A stretch of DNA of 64,000 nucleotides, taken from Polyangium mundeleinium (GTDB lineage Bacteria > Myxococcota_A > Polyangia > Polyangiales > Polyangiaceae). The notes below the pieces were generated by a model. That model did not search any database and was not told the DNA's origin. It saw only the letters and a list, made by a program, of their open reading frames with translations. Positions 32,397 to 39,805 of the stretch are shown piece after piece; position 1 is the first letter of the stretch, and each line of letters starts with the position of its first letter. Where the stretch lies: assembly GCF_028369105.1 (NCBI RefSeq), contig NZ_JAQNDO010000001.1, positions 9,332,501-9,396,500 on the forward strand, written 5' to 3'. The position numbers and the translations under genes were made by a program.

Positions 32397-33239
32397 TTAC
32401 ATCCCGCAGGCGGGGAACTGCCCCTGGCCGGGCGAATCGCCGGCCTCAAGGAAGGGGATCCCGCTGTCTTCGAGCACGCTGCCGTAGACGTCGGTCACGC
32501 GGATCGTGTACGGCCCCGGGCCCATGCCGTTGTCCTCGACGAAATAGTTGTAATCGAGCCTCTGGACCTCGTGCCAGGCGCCGTCGTCGCTCTTCCACTC
32601 GAATTTGGCGATGGCGTTCCGGTGGTTGCGAATCTGCACCGCGGTCCACCACTGGTTCGAGCCCTCCTTGAAATGGTAACGGATCGGCCCGGCGCCGTCG
32701 CAGGGGACGAACTGCCACGAGATCGGGATGCGGCCCTTTTCGAGCGGCGCGAGCAAGGCAAAGGCGTCGGGCGAGAGGTCGATGTCGCCGTGCACGCACT
32801 CGGGGCAGAGATCGACGATACGCACGGTGACCTCGCCGTTCGGCCCTGTGAGATGCGCGCAAGCGCCGCAGACCCCCGAATTCGCATAATCCTCGGCGTT
32901 CATGGCGCCGACGAGCAGCGGCGAATCCGAGGAGACATCGAAGCTGCACGCGCCGGAGCCGGTCGCGGCGTAATAGGTGCCCTCACCCTCGAAGGTCGGC
33001 GCATTGTCGCAAGCGCCGAACCCGGAGCCGGTGCTGCCCGCGCCCGCGCCGCCGTTGCCGCTTCCGCCCGCACCCGCGCCGCTGCCGCCGTTGCCGTTGC
33101 CGCCGTTGCCGTTTCCACCGCTTCCGCCGTCGCCGTCTCCGCCGCCTCCGCTTCCGCCGCATCCGACCAGGAGCGCAAGAGCAGCCGCGAGGCACACGCC
33201 ATAGGAAAAGCGCAACGTCCCGATCGTTCGATAAGACAT
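32397..33239 (-). CDS. Bacterial expansin lipoprotein (EXLX1-like)
   Basis: 280 aa with lipobox LVGC (Cys27) and a long Gly/Asn/Ala linker. Domain 1 is a double-psi beta-barrel (GEGTYYAATGSGACSFDV, VCGACAHLTG, VTVRIVDLCPECVHGDIDLS) in which HGDIDLS carries the Asp essential for wall loosening in known expansins. Domain 2 is a CBM63-like sandwich (SNQWWTAVQIRNHRNAIAKF, continuing EWKSDDGAWHEVQRLDYNYF) with the aromatic binding face. Expansins disrupt cellulose/xyloglucan packing without hydrolysis. It lies 6 bp upstream of the GH13 gene, and probably the two form an operon for plant-polymer use. Confidence 0.88.
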   Translation of the reverse strand: MSYRTIGTLRFSYGVCLAAALALLVGCGGSGGGGDGDGGSGGNGNGGNGNGGSGAGAGGSGNGGAGAGSTGSGFGACDNAPTFEGEGTYYAATGSGACSFDVSSDSPLLVGAMNAEDYANSGVCGACAHLTGPNGEVTVRIVDLCPECVHGDIDLSPDAFALLAPLEKGRIPISWQFVPCDGAGPIRYHFKEGSNQWWTAVQIRNHRNAIAKFEWKSDDGAWHEVQRLDYNYFVEDNGMGPGPYTIRVTDVYGSVLEDSGIPFLEAGDSPGQGQFPACGM

Positions 33240-33324
33240 GGCAGGACGGTACCACCCTGGCCGAGCGCCTGTCCATCCGGCAGGAACTTGGCCCGCGCGT
33301 CCGAGGCCTGTTAGCGGGCCGTTC

Positions 33325-35004
33325 ATGCGGGCCTCATCGTTCCTCGCCACCGTGGCCATCACGAGCCTCGCGACGGGTTGTCCGTTGCTCGAGCCGACCA
33401 TGAGCCAGGACGTGGCCTCCCCCGCGCCGGATACGCTCCCCAAAACGGCGCCGCTGCCCGCCCTTGCCACGCCGGTGCCGGCCCCCGCGCCGCCCCCGGC
33501 CCCGCTGCCGGCCGCAGCACCCGCGGCCGCGCCGCCCGCCGAGGCGACCGTGGATACGCCGGATCTGCCGCCGGATCCGGCCGCGCCCGCGAATCTCGCG
33601 CTCACCGAGCCGGAGGCGCCCGCCCTGCCCGAAGAGCCGGAAGAGCCCGTCGAGCCGACAAAAGAGCCGCCGAAAAAGCCCGAGGCCGAGGTCTTCGAGC
33701 TCGCGAGTGTCGCAAAAGAAACCTGGATCTACGCCGAACCCCGCTGGCGGAGCCGCCGCATCGGATACCTGCGGGCCGGCGCGATTGTCACGCGCGACGA
33801 GAAGCCGAAGAGCCGCGCGAATTGTGAAGGCGGCTGGTACCACATCAAGCCCCGCGGCTACGTGTGTGTCGGGACGAACGCGACGCTCGACATTCATCAC
33901 CCGGTGGTGGAAGCCGCCGCGACGCGGCCCTCGCGCGAGGGTTTGCCCTACACGTATGTGATGTCACGCAATCCGTCGCCGCACCTCTATGCGCGCCTCC
34001 CGACCGACGCCGAGCTGCGCGTCGTGGAGCCGGATCTCGCGAGCCACCTGCGCAAAGTCACGCAGACAGCGCTCGATCCGCAGTTCGTCCCGCTCCCGCC
34101 GCCGGATCCCACGCCAGGCGCCCTGCTCTACGGCTTCGCGGCGCCGCCGCTCGCCGGCGTGTCGCGCGGCGCGAACACGCTCGTCGTCGGGCGCGCCAAG
34201 GGCCGGTCGGGGTTTGCCTTGCTGTCAACGTTCGATCACGAGGAGCGTCGTTATGGCCTGACGACGGAGCTCGCCGTCCTTCCGCTCGATCGCACGCGGG
34301 TCGTCCGGACGTCCCCGTTCCAGGGTTTGCCCCTCGATGAGGCGACCCTGCCGGTGGCCTTCGTGAAGAGCCGGCACGCTATGCGGTATACGTCCGCGAA
34401 CGGCGGCCTCGGCGGGGCCACGAAGCTCGGCCACCGCGAGGCCGTGCCGCTCACGGGGAAATCGATGCGTTCCGGCGGCGCTGCATACCTCGAAGCGCGG
34501 GACGGATCGTGGGTGCGCGAGGATCAGGTGGTGCGCATCGACCCGATGACGCGGCCGCCGGGCTGGGCGCTCGCGGGGCAGAAATGGATCGACGTGTCGA
34601 TCCTGAAGCAAAGCCTCGTGGCCTACGAGGGGACGAAGCCGGTCTACGTGACGCTCGTGAGCACGGGCGCGGACGGACTCGGCGACCCGAAAAAGACGCA
34701 TTCGACCATCCAGGGCGTCTTCCGCATCCACACGAAGCACGTGAGCGTCACGATGGACGGCGACGAGGTGGGCGACGAGTTCGACCTGCGCGACGTGCCG
34801 TTCGTGCAGTACTTCAACGAGGGATACGCGCTCCACGCGGCCTACTGGCACGACGATTTCGGGACGCCCCGGAGCCACGGCTGCGTGAACCTCGCGCCGA
34901 GGGACGCGGCGTGGCTGTTCGGCTGGACAACCCCTGAGGTGCCCGCAGCGTGGCACGCGGGGCTCTCGCTGCGGAGCGGGACGGTCATCTATACCCATCC
35001 GTGA
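33325..35004 (+). CDS. L,D-transpeptidase (YkuD) lipoprotein with SH3-like domain
   Basis: 559 aa with a signal peptide ending ATGC (lipobox-like, Cys19) and a Pro/Ala/Glu-rich linker to about residue 130. An SH3-like region follows (KETWIYAEPRWRSRRIGYLR, then IKPRGYVCVG). The C-terminal catalytic YkuD domain contains HAAYWHDDFGTPRSHGCVNL with the active-site H518-G-C520. It probably makes 3-3 crosslinks in peptidoglycan or attaches proteins to it in the periplasm. The large N-terminal extension may tether it to the outer membrane. It is divergent from the expansin operon. Confidence 0.88.
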   Translation: MRASSFLATVAITSLATGCPLLEPTMSQDVASPAPDTLPKTAPLPALATPVPAPAPPPAPLPAAAPAAAPPAEATVDTPDLPPDPAAPANLALTEPEAPALPEEPEEPVEPTKEPPKKPEAEVFELASVAKETWIYAEPRWRSRRIGYLRAGAIVTRDEKPKSRANCEGGWYHIKPRGYVCVGTNATLDIHHPVVEAAATRPSREGLPYTYVMSRNPSPHLYARLPTDAELRVVEPDLASHLRKVTQTALDPQFVPLPPPDPTPGALLYGFAAPPLAGVSRGANTLVVGRAKGRSGFALLSTFDHEERRYGLTTELAVLPLDRTRVVRTSPFQGLPLDEATLPVAFVKSRHAMRYTSANGGLGGATKLGHREAVPLTGKSMRSGGAAYLEARDGSWVREDQVVRIDPMTRPPGWALAGQKWIDVSILKQSLVAYEGTKPVYVTLVSTGADGLGDPKKTHSTIQGVFRIHTKHVSVTMDGDEVGDEFDLRDVPFVQYFNEGYALHAAYWHDDFGTPRSHGCVNLAPRDAAWLFGWTTPEVPAAWHAGLSLRSGTVIYTHP

Positions 35005-35065
35005 GCCCGCCGAAGCGGCCTCGCTGGGACGTTGCCCGATACGCGGGGTCGATGAACTGCGCGGA

Positions 35066-35109
35066 CAAAAAAGCGAAAACATCGAGCGGCTCGCAAACCG
35101 CTCGATGTT
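35066..35109 (-). terminator. Intrinsic terminator downstream of the first secreted paralogue
   Basis: A perfect 12-bp stem (AACATCGAGCGG / CCGCTCGATGTT) with an 8-base loop. On the minus strand it is followed by a T-rich tract (TTTTCGCTTTTTT). It lies about 70 bp beyond the stop at 35177. Confidence 0.8.
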
Positions 35110-35117
35110 CTCGAGGT

Positions 35118-35133
35118 CCAGGGCTTGCCCTGG
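35118..35133. repeat. CCAGGGC inverted repeat, also seen at 9049
   Basis: CCAGGGC-TT-GCCCTGG. The same arms with a one-base loop occur at 9049-9063, and the preceding GGTCCAGGGC context is similar, suggesting copies of a dispersed intergenic element. Confidence 0.5.
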
Positions 35134-35176
35134 TTCGGCGGGATCCAGGCGGCGCGCCAGTGCGCGCGGCCCGTGA

Positions 35177-35866
35177 TCAGAGGCAGGCGGAGATGTCGAG
35201 CTCGCCGATGGCGAACGGCCGCTCGCTCTGATCGTAGACGTTCGCTTCGTTGGTCGACGTCACGCTCCAGCCGTAGGACAGGATTTCGCCCGTCACCTCG
35301 TCCGAGTAAATTCGCAGGAAGGCCGTGCCGGGGATGTTCGCCGTGAAGACGCCGCCGACGCGACGGCTGTCGGGGTACGACGCATTCTGGCCGTGCTCGC
35401 TGCCCGTCGAGTCGGCGATCGGCAGCGCCCACTGCTTCTGCCCCGTGCGGTACGGCGTGTAGTACCCGGCCGGCGGCGTGATGTCGATCGGCTCGCCGGT
35501 GATCACGGCGGCATGGCCGGTGTACGACCCGGTGGCGTTGATCGCGAAGATCTGGCCCGCGTCGATGTCCGCGATGTTCGTGATCTCGACGAAGTTGTGG
35601 CCCGCGTCGATGTCTTCGTACCACTGCGCGGCGCTCAGGGTCGAGAGTTCGAAGCAGTACAGCCACTGGCTGTTCGTCCAGGCGAGAGCGTTCTTGACCG
35701 CCTTGGTGACGAAGCTGCCGCCATTGCCCGTGTTCGTTGCCGAGGTCACGAGGGCATTCGCCGCGGTGGCGATGGAAGCGTTGAGCACGGGATCGGCATT
35801 CGCGTCCGAGGGGAAGCAGAGAGCCGTCGCGACCGCAGCAGCACCAAAAAGACCGAGCTTATTCAT
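35177..35866 (-). CDS. Secreted protein, paralogue A of a tandem pair
   Basis: 229 aa with signal peptide MNKLGLFGAAAVATALCFPS (cleavage after ANA). The mature protein contains GNGGSFVTKAVKNAL, AINATGSYTGHAAVITGEPI, DITPPAGYYTPYRTGQKQWA, DSTGSEHGQNASYPDSRR and QSERPFAIGEL, all shared almost verbatim with the neighbour. I do not recognise the family, though the GHAAVI and PDSRR segments hint at a Cys- or His-centred NlpC/amidase-like fold (speculative). Start ATG 35866 matches the paralogue's start; a GTG two codons earlier is unnecessary. Confidence 0.82.
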   Translation of the reverse strand: MNKLGLFGAAAVATALCFPSDANADPVLNASIATAANALVTSATNTGNGGSFVTKAVKNALAWTNSQWLYCFELSTLSAAQWYEDIDAGHNFVEITNIADIDAGQIFAINATGSYTGHAAVITGEPIDITPPAGYYTPYRTGQKQWALPIADSTGSEHGQNASYPDSRRVGGVFTANIPGTAFLRIYSDEVTGEILSYGWSVTSTNEANVYDQSERPFAIGELDISACL

Positions 35867-35928
35867 GTTCACACCTCAGGAGGAACGACCGCGGTGGTCG
35901 TCAGGAAAGGGAACGATGGCCAACCGGC

Positions 35929-35996
35929 GAGTGGGCATCAGGAAGTCGGGATATGCGCACTCGATAGGCGGAGCGTGTATATACACCTGCGTCAAC
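35929..35996 (-). promoter_or_regulatory. Duplicated upstream block of paralogue A
   Basis: Shared with 37013-37080: GTGGGCATC, then TGCGCACTCGATAGGCGG, CGTGTATA and CGTCAA in the plus reading. On the coding strand this gives TTGACG, then a TATACAC element, then CCGCCTATCGAGTGCGCA, at 82 bp from the ATG. The spacing does not fit sigma-70, so the exact promoter is unresolved. The rest of the 405-bp gap (35867-36271) holds only the terminator at 36186-36238. Confidence 0.5.
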
Positions 35997-36185
35997 GCAA
36001 AGGCTATAGTGGTTGTGGGGGGGGACGTTATTTTCATTCGCCGTCGAAGCGAAAGCACCTGCCGGACACGCTCGCCCCAATGCACGGCGTCCGCGCGTCC
36101 CTCGCGTACGTCGTGCGGCTCACGTCCCGCTTGCACGTGTGGTACGCTTGGCGGGCTCGTGGCGAGCTTGGCTGGATGGGGTCAA

Positions 36186-36238
36186 ATGAAAAACGCTCCC
36201 AGGAGGGCGCGTCTGTGGGGCGCGCCCTGGGAGCGTTG
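36186..36238 (-). terminator. Intrinsic terminator downstream of the second secreted paralogue
   Basis: A long hairpin with arms AACGCTCCCA...GGGCGCG and CGCGCCC...TGGGAGCGTT and a small bulge, followed on the minus strand by TTTTTCATTT. It lies 34 bp beyond the stop at 36272. Confidence 0.82.
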
Positions 36239-36271
36239 AACCACGCGACTTGGCGCGTGGATGGGATTGGT

Positions 36272-36949
36272 TCAGGGGCTGACGGTGAGCTCGCCGATGG
36301 CGAACGGCCGCTCGCTCTGATCGAAGACGTTCGCGTCGTTGGTCGACGTCACGCTCCACGAGTAGGAGAGGATCTCGCCCGTCGTCGCGTCCGAGTAAAC
36401 CCGCAGGTACGCCGTGCCGGGGACGTTCGCCGCGAAGCCGCTGGAGCTGCGACGGCTGTCGGGGTACGACGCATTCTGGCCGTGCTCGCTGCCCGTCGAG
36501 TCGGCAATCGGCAGCGCCCACTGCTTCGTGCCTGTGACGTACGGCGTGTAGAAGCCGCTCGGCGGCGTGATGTCGATCGGCTCGCCGATGATCACGGCGG
36601 CATGGCCGGTGTACGACCCGGTGGCGTTGATCGCGAAGATCTGGCCCGCGTCGACGTCGTTGATGTTGTCGACCTCGACGAGGTTGGTGCCCGCGGTGAT
36701 GGCTTCGTACCATCGCGCGGCGCTCAGGGTCGAGTAGGAGAAGTAGTACAGCCACTGGCTGCTCGACCAGCCGAGAGCGTCCTTGACCGCCTTGGTGACG
36801 AAGCTGCCGCCATTGCCCGTGTTCGTCCCCGCGACCACGAGGTCCAGCGCCGCGCCCGAAACATCGCCATCACCGGTGGCCCGCGCGTCCGAGGAGAAGC
36901 AGAGAGCCGTCGCGACCGCAGCAGCACCGAAGAGACCGAGCTTATTCAT
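36272..36949 (-). CDS. Secreted protein, paralogue B of a tandem pair
   Basis: 225 aa with signal peptide MNKLGLFGAAAVATALCFSS (cleavage after ARA). It is about 70 percent identical by eye to paralogue A over the mature region, including GSFVTKAVKDALGW, GQIFAINATGSYTGHAAVI, EPIDITPPSGFYTPY and QSERPFAIGEL. Divergence is concentrated in the first 30 mature residues. Function unknown. GGAG lies 9 bases before the ATG. The upstream region is duplicated along with the gene, so the two copies are probably expressed together. Confidence 0.82.
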   Translation of the reverse strand: MNKLGLFGAAAVATALCFSSDARATGDGDVSGAALDLVVAGTNTGNGGSFVTKAVKDALGWSSSQWLYYFSYSTLSAARWYEAITAGTNLVEVDNINDVDAGQIFAINATGSYTGHAAVIIGEPIDITPPSGFYTPYVTGTKQWALPIADSTGSEHGQNASYPDSRRSSSGFAANVPGTAYLRVYSDATTGEILSYSWSVTSTNDANVFDQSERPFAIGELTVSP

Positions 36950-37012
36950 GTGCGCACTCCAGGAAGAAACGACCGGCTTGGTCGTTATGACAGTGGAACT
37001 ATGAACAACCGA

Positions 37013-37080
37013 AGAGTGGGCATCTTCCAAATCGTGGGATGCGCACTCGATAGGCGGCTCGTGTATACCTCATCGTCAAG
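37013..37080 (-). promoter_or_regulatory. Duplicated upstream block of paralogue B
   Basis: Second copy of the block at 35929-35996, with TGCGCACTCGATAGGCGG at 37040-37057, 91 bp before ATG 36949. The remainder of this 489-bp gap (37081-37438) contains no supportable gene; short frames there have no family features or ribosome sites. Confidence 0.5.
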
Positions 37081-37438
37081 GGAAAGGTCAAGCGGCAATC
37101 TGGAAATCGATACGCGTCCAAACGGCCCCTCACCCGGGTGCGTCAGCAGCAGGAAACCGACATGATGCAGTGCGCCATTGCCGTGGACACGTCCGAGGAA
37201 GGGGGGCTGGGGAGGCCAGGTGCATATAAGGAATGGGGGGCCGCCCGGAGGGGACCGTCGCACGGCCGCAGCGGACACCCCACGCGAGCCTGCGTGCGAT
37301 CTCGATGACACGCAGGCCCCGGGACGGGAGCGGAGGGCGGCGGCTTCCCTGTTCCAGGAGTGGCGGGCTCGGGCCCGGGTCGGCGCTTCTTGGTACCGCG
37401 GGCAGGGCGCGGACGGCGACGGCGACGGGGGGCTCGGC

Positions 37439-38299
37439 CTAGCCTCCACCCCCAGCCTCACGCTTCCGCGCATAGAGAAGCCGCAATGCATTCACTGCGC
37501 CAATATGGTACACGGTATTGTGCGCCTCCGCTGGAAGCGGGGCATAATGCCATGCCAGACCCGAAGGCGCATGCCGGCGCAGGATTTCGGCGAGCTGCTC
37601 GGTTTCCTTCGTGTTGTCCTCGACGCCGCCGACCGTCAGGTACAGCGTTTTCCCCAGCACGGCCAGGCTCTTCAAGCGCGGCTCGGCCTGCCTTAGCACG
37701 AAACCATCATTCCACCACAGGCTCGGGCTCACCGCGATGTACGTTCCGAACGCGCCCGGATCCTCGAACAACGTCTCCAGGACAAAAAGCCCCGCGAGCG
37801 ATTCGCCCATGAGGCCCCGCTCCCCGCTGGTCCGATAGTCACGCTCGATCCGCGGGACGAGCTCGCTCGTCAGGAAGGCGCGGAACCGGGACGAACCGCC
37901 GACGCGCGGCGCGATCGCCTTGTCCTTCTCGTTCTCCGTGGGGCCCGTCAGGTCGCGCCGGCGCTCGGTATTCTCGATTCCGATGACGATCACCGGCTCC
38001 ATGATCTCGTTCGCCACGGAGACCTGGACGATGCCGGTGATATGATGAAAATCCTCCGCCACGCCACCGTCGAGCAGATAGACCACGGGGTATCGCTGGC
38101 TGCTCTCCGTGTAATCCGGCGGCAGATAGACCGTGATTCGACGCGGCTCGCCGAGCTCCGCCGAGTCCATGACGAACGATTGGCCAATGACGATGGCCCC
38201 CGGCGGCGCGGCAGCGGGGCTCGGCACGGGAACGCGCGCGGCGCAGCCGAAGAGGGTCAGGCAGGAGCCGAAGGTCACCGCGGAGAGGAGATGGCGCAT
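37439..38299 (-). CDS. Esterase lipoprotein (esterase D / IroE-Fes-like alpha/beta hydrolase)
   Basis: 286 aa with lipobox LFGC (Cys19). The mature part matches the putative-esterase family: ITVYLPPDYTESSQRYPVVY with LLDGG, an oxyanion-side stretch VIVIGIENTERRRDLT, nucleophile Ser in GLMGESLAGLF, acid in YLTVGGVEDNTKET, and His in AEAHNTVYH. Relatives include siderophore esterases (Fes/IroE) and S-formylglutathione hydrolase. With lipid anchoring, a periplasmic or surface esterase is likely; substrate unknown. It is divergent from the ACP operon across 259 bp. Confidence 0.82.
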   Translation of the reverse strand: MRHLLSAVTFGSCLTLFGCAARVPVPSPAAAPPGAIVIGQSFVMDSAELGEPRRITVYLPPDYTESSQRYPVVYLLDGGVAEDFHHITGIVQVSVANEIMEPVIVIGIENTERRRDLTGPTENEKDKAIAPRVGGSSRFRAFLTSELVPRIERDYRTSGERGLMGESLAGLFVLETLFEDPGAFGTYIAVSPSLWWNDGFVLRQAEPRLKSLAVLGKTLYLTVGGVEDNTKETEQLAEILRRHAPSGLAWHYAPLPAEAHNTVYHIGAVNALRLLYARKREAGGGG

Positions 38300-38501
38300 G
38301 CGGCGCCCACCATACCCTCGCCGGTCGAACCCGGAAAGCCCGTGTCCAGGTCGACGCCTCCCTGCATCGTCCGCCATCCCGAAAATGTTTCGCCTGCACC
38401 AAATTGCCGTGCGCATGCTGCACGAGCAGGATCGGCGCGAATCGGGCAGTGGCTGCACAGGCCTTCGATTCGTCCGGCGCTCCTCTGCAAGGATACGGGC
38501 G

Positions 38502-38517
38502 TGGCCTCCGTTTTGCC
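38502..38517 (+). promoter_or_regulatory. Possible sigma-54 promoter of the ACP-methyltransferase-FAAL operon
   Basis: TGGCCTCCGTTTTGCC has GG-N10-GC spacing with intact TGGC and TTGC cores, but the -24 box lacks the usual AC after TGGC. Predicted transcription would begin near 38527, leaving a 30-base leader containing the ribosome site and GTG start. Confidence 0.35.
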
Positions 38518-38546
38518 AGGGCGCCGTTCTCGTATCTTTCAGCACC

Positions 38547-38552
38547 AAGGAG
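38547..38552 (+). promoter_or_regulatory. Ribosome binding site fixing the GTG start of the ACP gene
   Basis: AAGGAG lies 6 bases before GTG 38559, where the acyl carrier protein sequence begins. The frame is open further upstream but without ACP homology. Confidence 0.75.
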
Positions 38553-38558
38553 CTTCTC

Positions 38559-38852
38559 GTGGCCACCCATCTTTCCGTTCCTGAAGCCATCGCCAATGAC
38601 GTCCGCCGGATCATCGCGGAGACCCTGCGTCTGCCCATGGAGCAGGTCTCGCTCGACGCGCGGCTCGACGAGGCGCGCCTCGGCATCGATTCCCTCGGGC
38701 TCATCAAGCTGAATGTCGCGCTCGAAGAGGCCTTCGACATCACGCTGCCCGATTTCACCACGCCCGAGCAGCCGCACATCCGCTCCGTCGGCGACGTGGC
38801 CGCGCTCGTGGCCGACAAGGTCTCCGCCCAGGCGAACGGAGGTGCACGATGA
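38559..38852 (+). CDS. Acyl carrier protein
   Basis: 97-aa four-helix acyl carrier protein. The phosphopantetheine attachment Ser is S45 in LGIDSLGLIKLNVALEEAF. The VRRIIAETLRLPMEQVSLDA helix 1 and the acidic helix 2-3 are typical. The D-S-L is preceded by GI rather than the G-A or L-A of fatty-acid synthase AcpP, which fits a specialised ACP rather than the housekeeping one. Its stop overlaps the ATG of the methyltransferase (ATGA, 38849-38852). Together with the FAAL two genes downstream, it probably receives an activated fatty acid directly. Confidence 0.87.
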   Translation: MATHLSVPEAIANDVRRIIAETLRLPMEQVSLDARLDEARLGIDSLGLIKLNVALEEAFDITLPDFTTPEQPHIRSVGDVAALVADKVSAQANGGAR

Positions 38853-39805
38853 TCTCCCCCGCGCACACGCGCCCCGAGCGCGAGGCCATGGAGCGTTCGC
38901 CCGCGGAGCAACGCGAGCACGAGCGCCGCGTCGTGGCCGAGCATTACCAGCACGACGTCGAGATCTTCTCGATGGTCCTCGATAGTCGCCTTGCCTATGC
39001 GACGGGCGTCTTCGTGCGCCCCGACGAGGACCTGGAGACCGCCCAGGCGCGCAAATTCGCTCGCATCCAGGCCAAGCTCGACATCCAGCCCGGCGAGCGT
39101 GTGCTCGACGTCGGCTGCGGCTGGGGCAGCAATCTCTTGTATCTCGCCGAGCATACGAAAGGAGAGTTCTTCGGGATCACCCTCAGCGAGCGGCAACGCG
39201 AGGAGGCGCTCCGCCGCGCGCGCCTCGCCGGCGTCGCGGATCGCGTGCACATCGACGTCCGGCACGTGGAGGATCTCGCCCTCGAGCCCGCCTCGTTCGA
39301 CGTGGTGCTCTTCAGCGGCAGCATCGTCCACATGCACAACCGCGAGGAGATTCATCACGCGGTGGCGCGGCTCCTCCGTCCCTCGGGGCGCCTGCTCATC
39401 TCGGATTGTTATTATCCGGCCGAGCACCGCGGCGATCGCGAGAGCACGGCGACGGATTACATCTTCGTCGAGGCGCTCGGGTATTGCCGCCTCGTCCACC
39501 TCAGCGAGGAGCTCGGCTTCATCGAGCGCGCGGGGCTCGACATCTCTCACGTCGAGGACCTCACGAGCTCCTACGCGCTCACGCTGGAGCGCTGGATCGA
39601 CAACGTCCGCAAGAACCGCCGCCGCATCGAGGCGATCTCCCCGGGTTTTTCGCGGCTCTTGCAGCAATACATGACCGTCGCCAAGCTCTCGTTCGCGCGG
39701 CGCACGGCGCTCGAATACATGATCCTGGCGACACGAGGACGGCCGCGGGTCGAGGTCGCGTCGTTCCCCATCGCCCCGCCCGTACGCGAAACGGGGGAGC
39801 GATGA
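38849..39805 (+). CDS. SAM-dependent methyltransferase, cyclopropane-fatty-acid-synthase-like
   Basis: 318 aa. An N-terminal helix (EHERRVVAEHYQHDVEIFSM) precedes the CFA-synthase-type Rossmann domain with SAM motif VLDVGCGWGSNLLYLAEH, GITLSERQREEALRRA, DVRHVEDL and SFDVVLFSGSIVHM. The GITLSE and C-G-W-G signatures are those of CFA synthases and mycolic-acid methyltransferases. With an ACP on one side and a fatty acyl-AMP ligase on the other, the substrate is probably a fatty acyl-ACP or a lipid derived from it. It overlaps both neighbours by ATGA. Confidence 0.86.
   Translation: MISPAHTRPEREAMERSPAEQREHERRVVAEHYQHDVEIFSMVLDSRLAYATGVFVRPDEDLETAQARKFARIQAKLDIQPGERVLDVGCGWGSNLLYLAEHTKGEFFGITLSERQREEALRRARLAGVADRVHIDVRHVEDLALEPASFDVVLFSGSIVHMHNREEIHHAVARLLRPSGRLLISDCYYPAEHRGDRESTATDYIFVEALGYCRLVHLSEELGFIERAGLDISHVEDLTSSYALTLERWIDNVRKNRRRIEAISPGFSRLLQQYMTVAKLSFARRTALEYMILATRGRPRVEVASFPIAPPVRETGER

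Noticed and set aside
37178-37696. Plus-strand ORF in the 489-bp gap before the esterase gene
   Set aside because: No family features or ribosome site, it overlaps the esterase gene antisense, and codon positions look random.
38133-38558. Upstream extension of the acyl carrier protein frame
   Set aside because: Composition is unlike an ACP and overlaps the divergent esterase gene. A good ribosome site at 38547 marks the GTG start instead.
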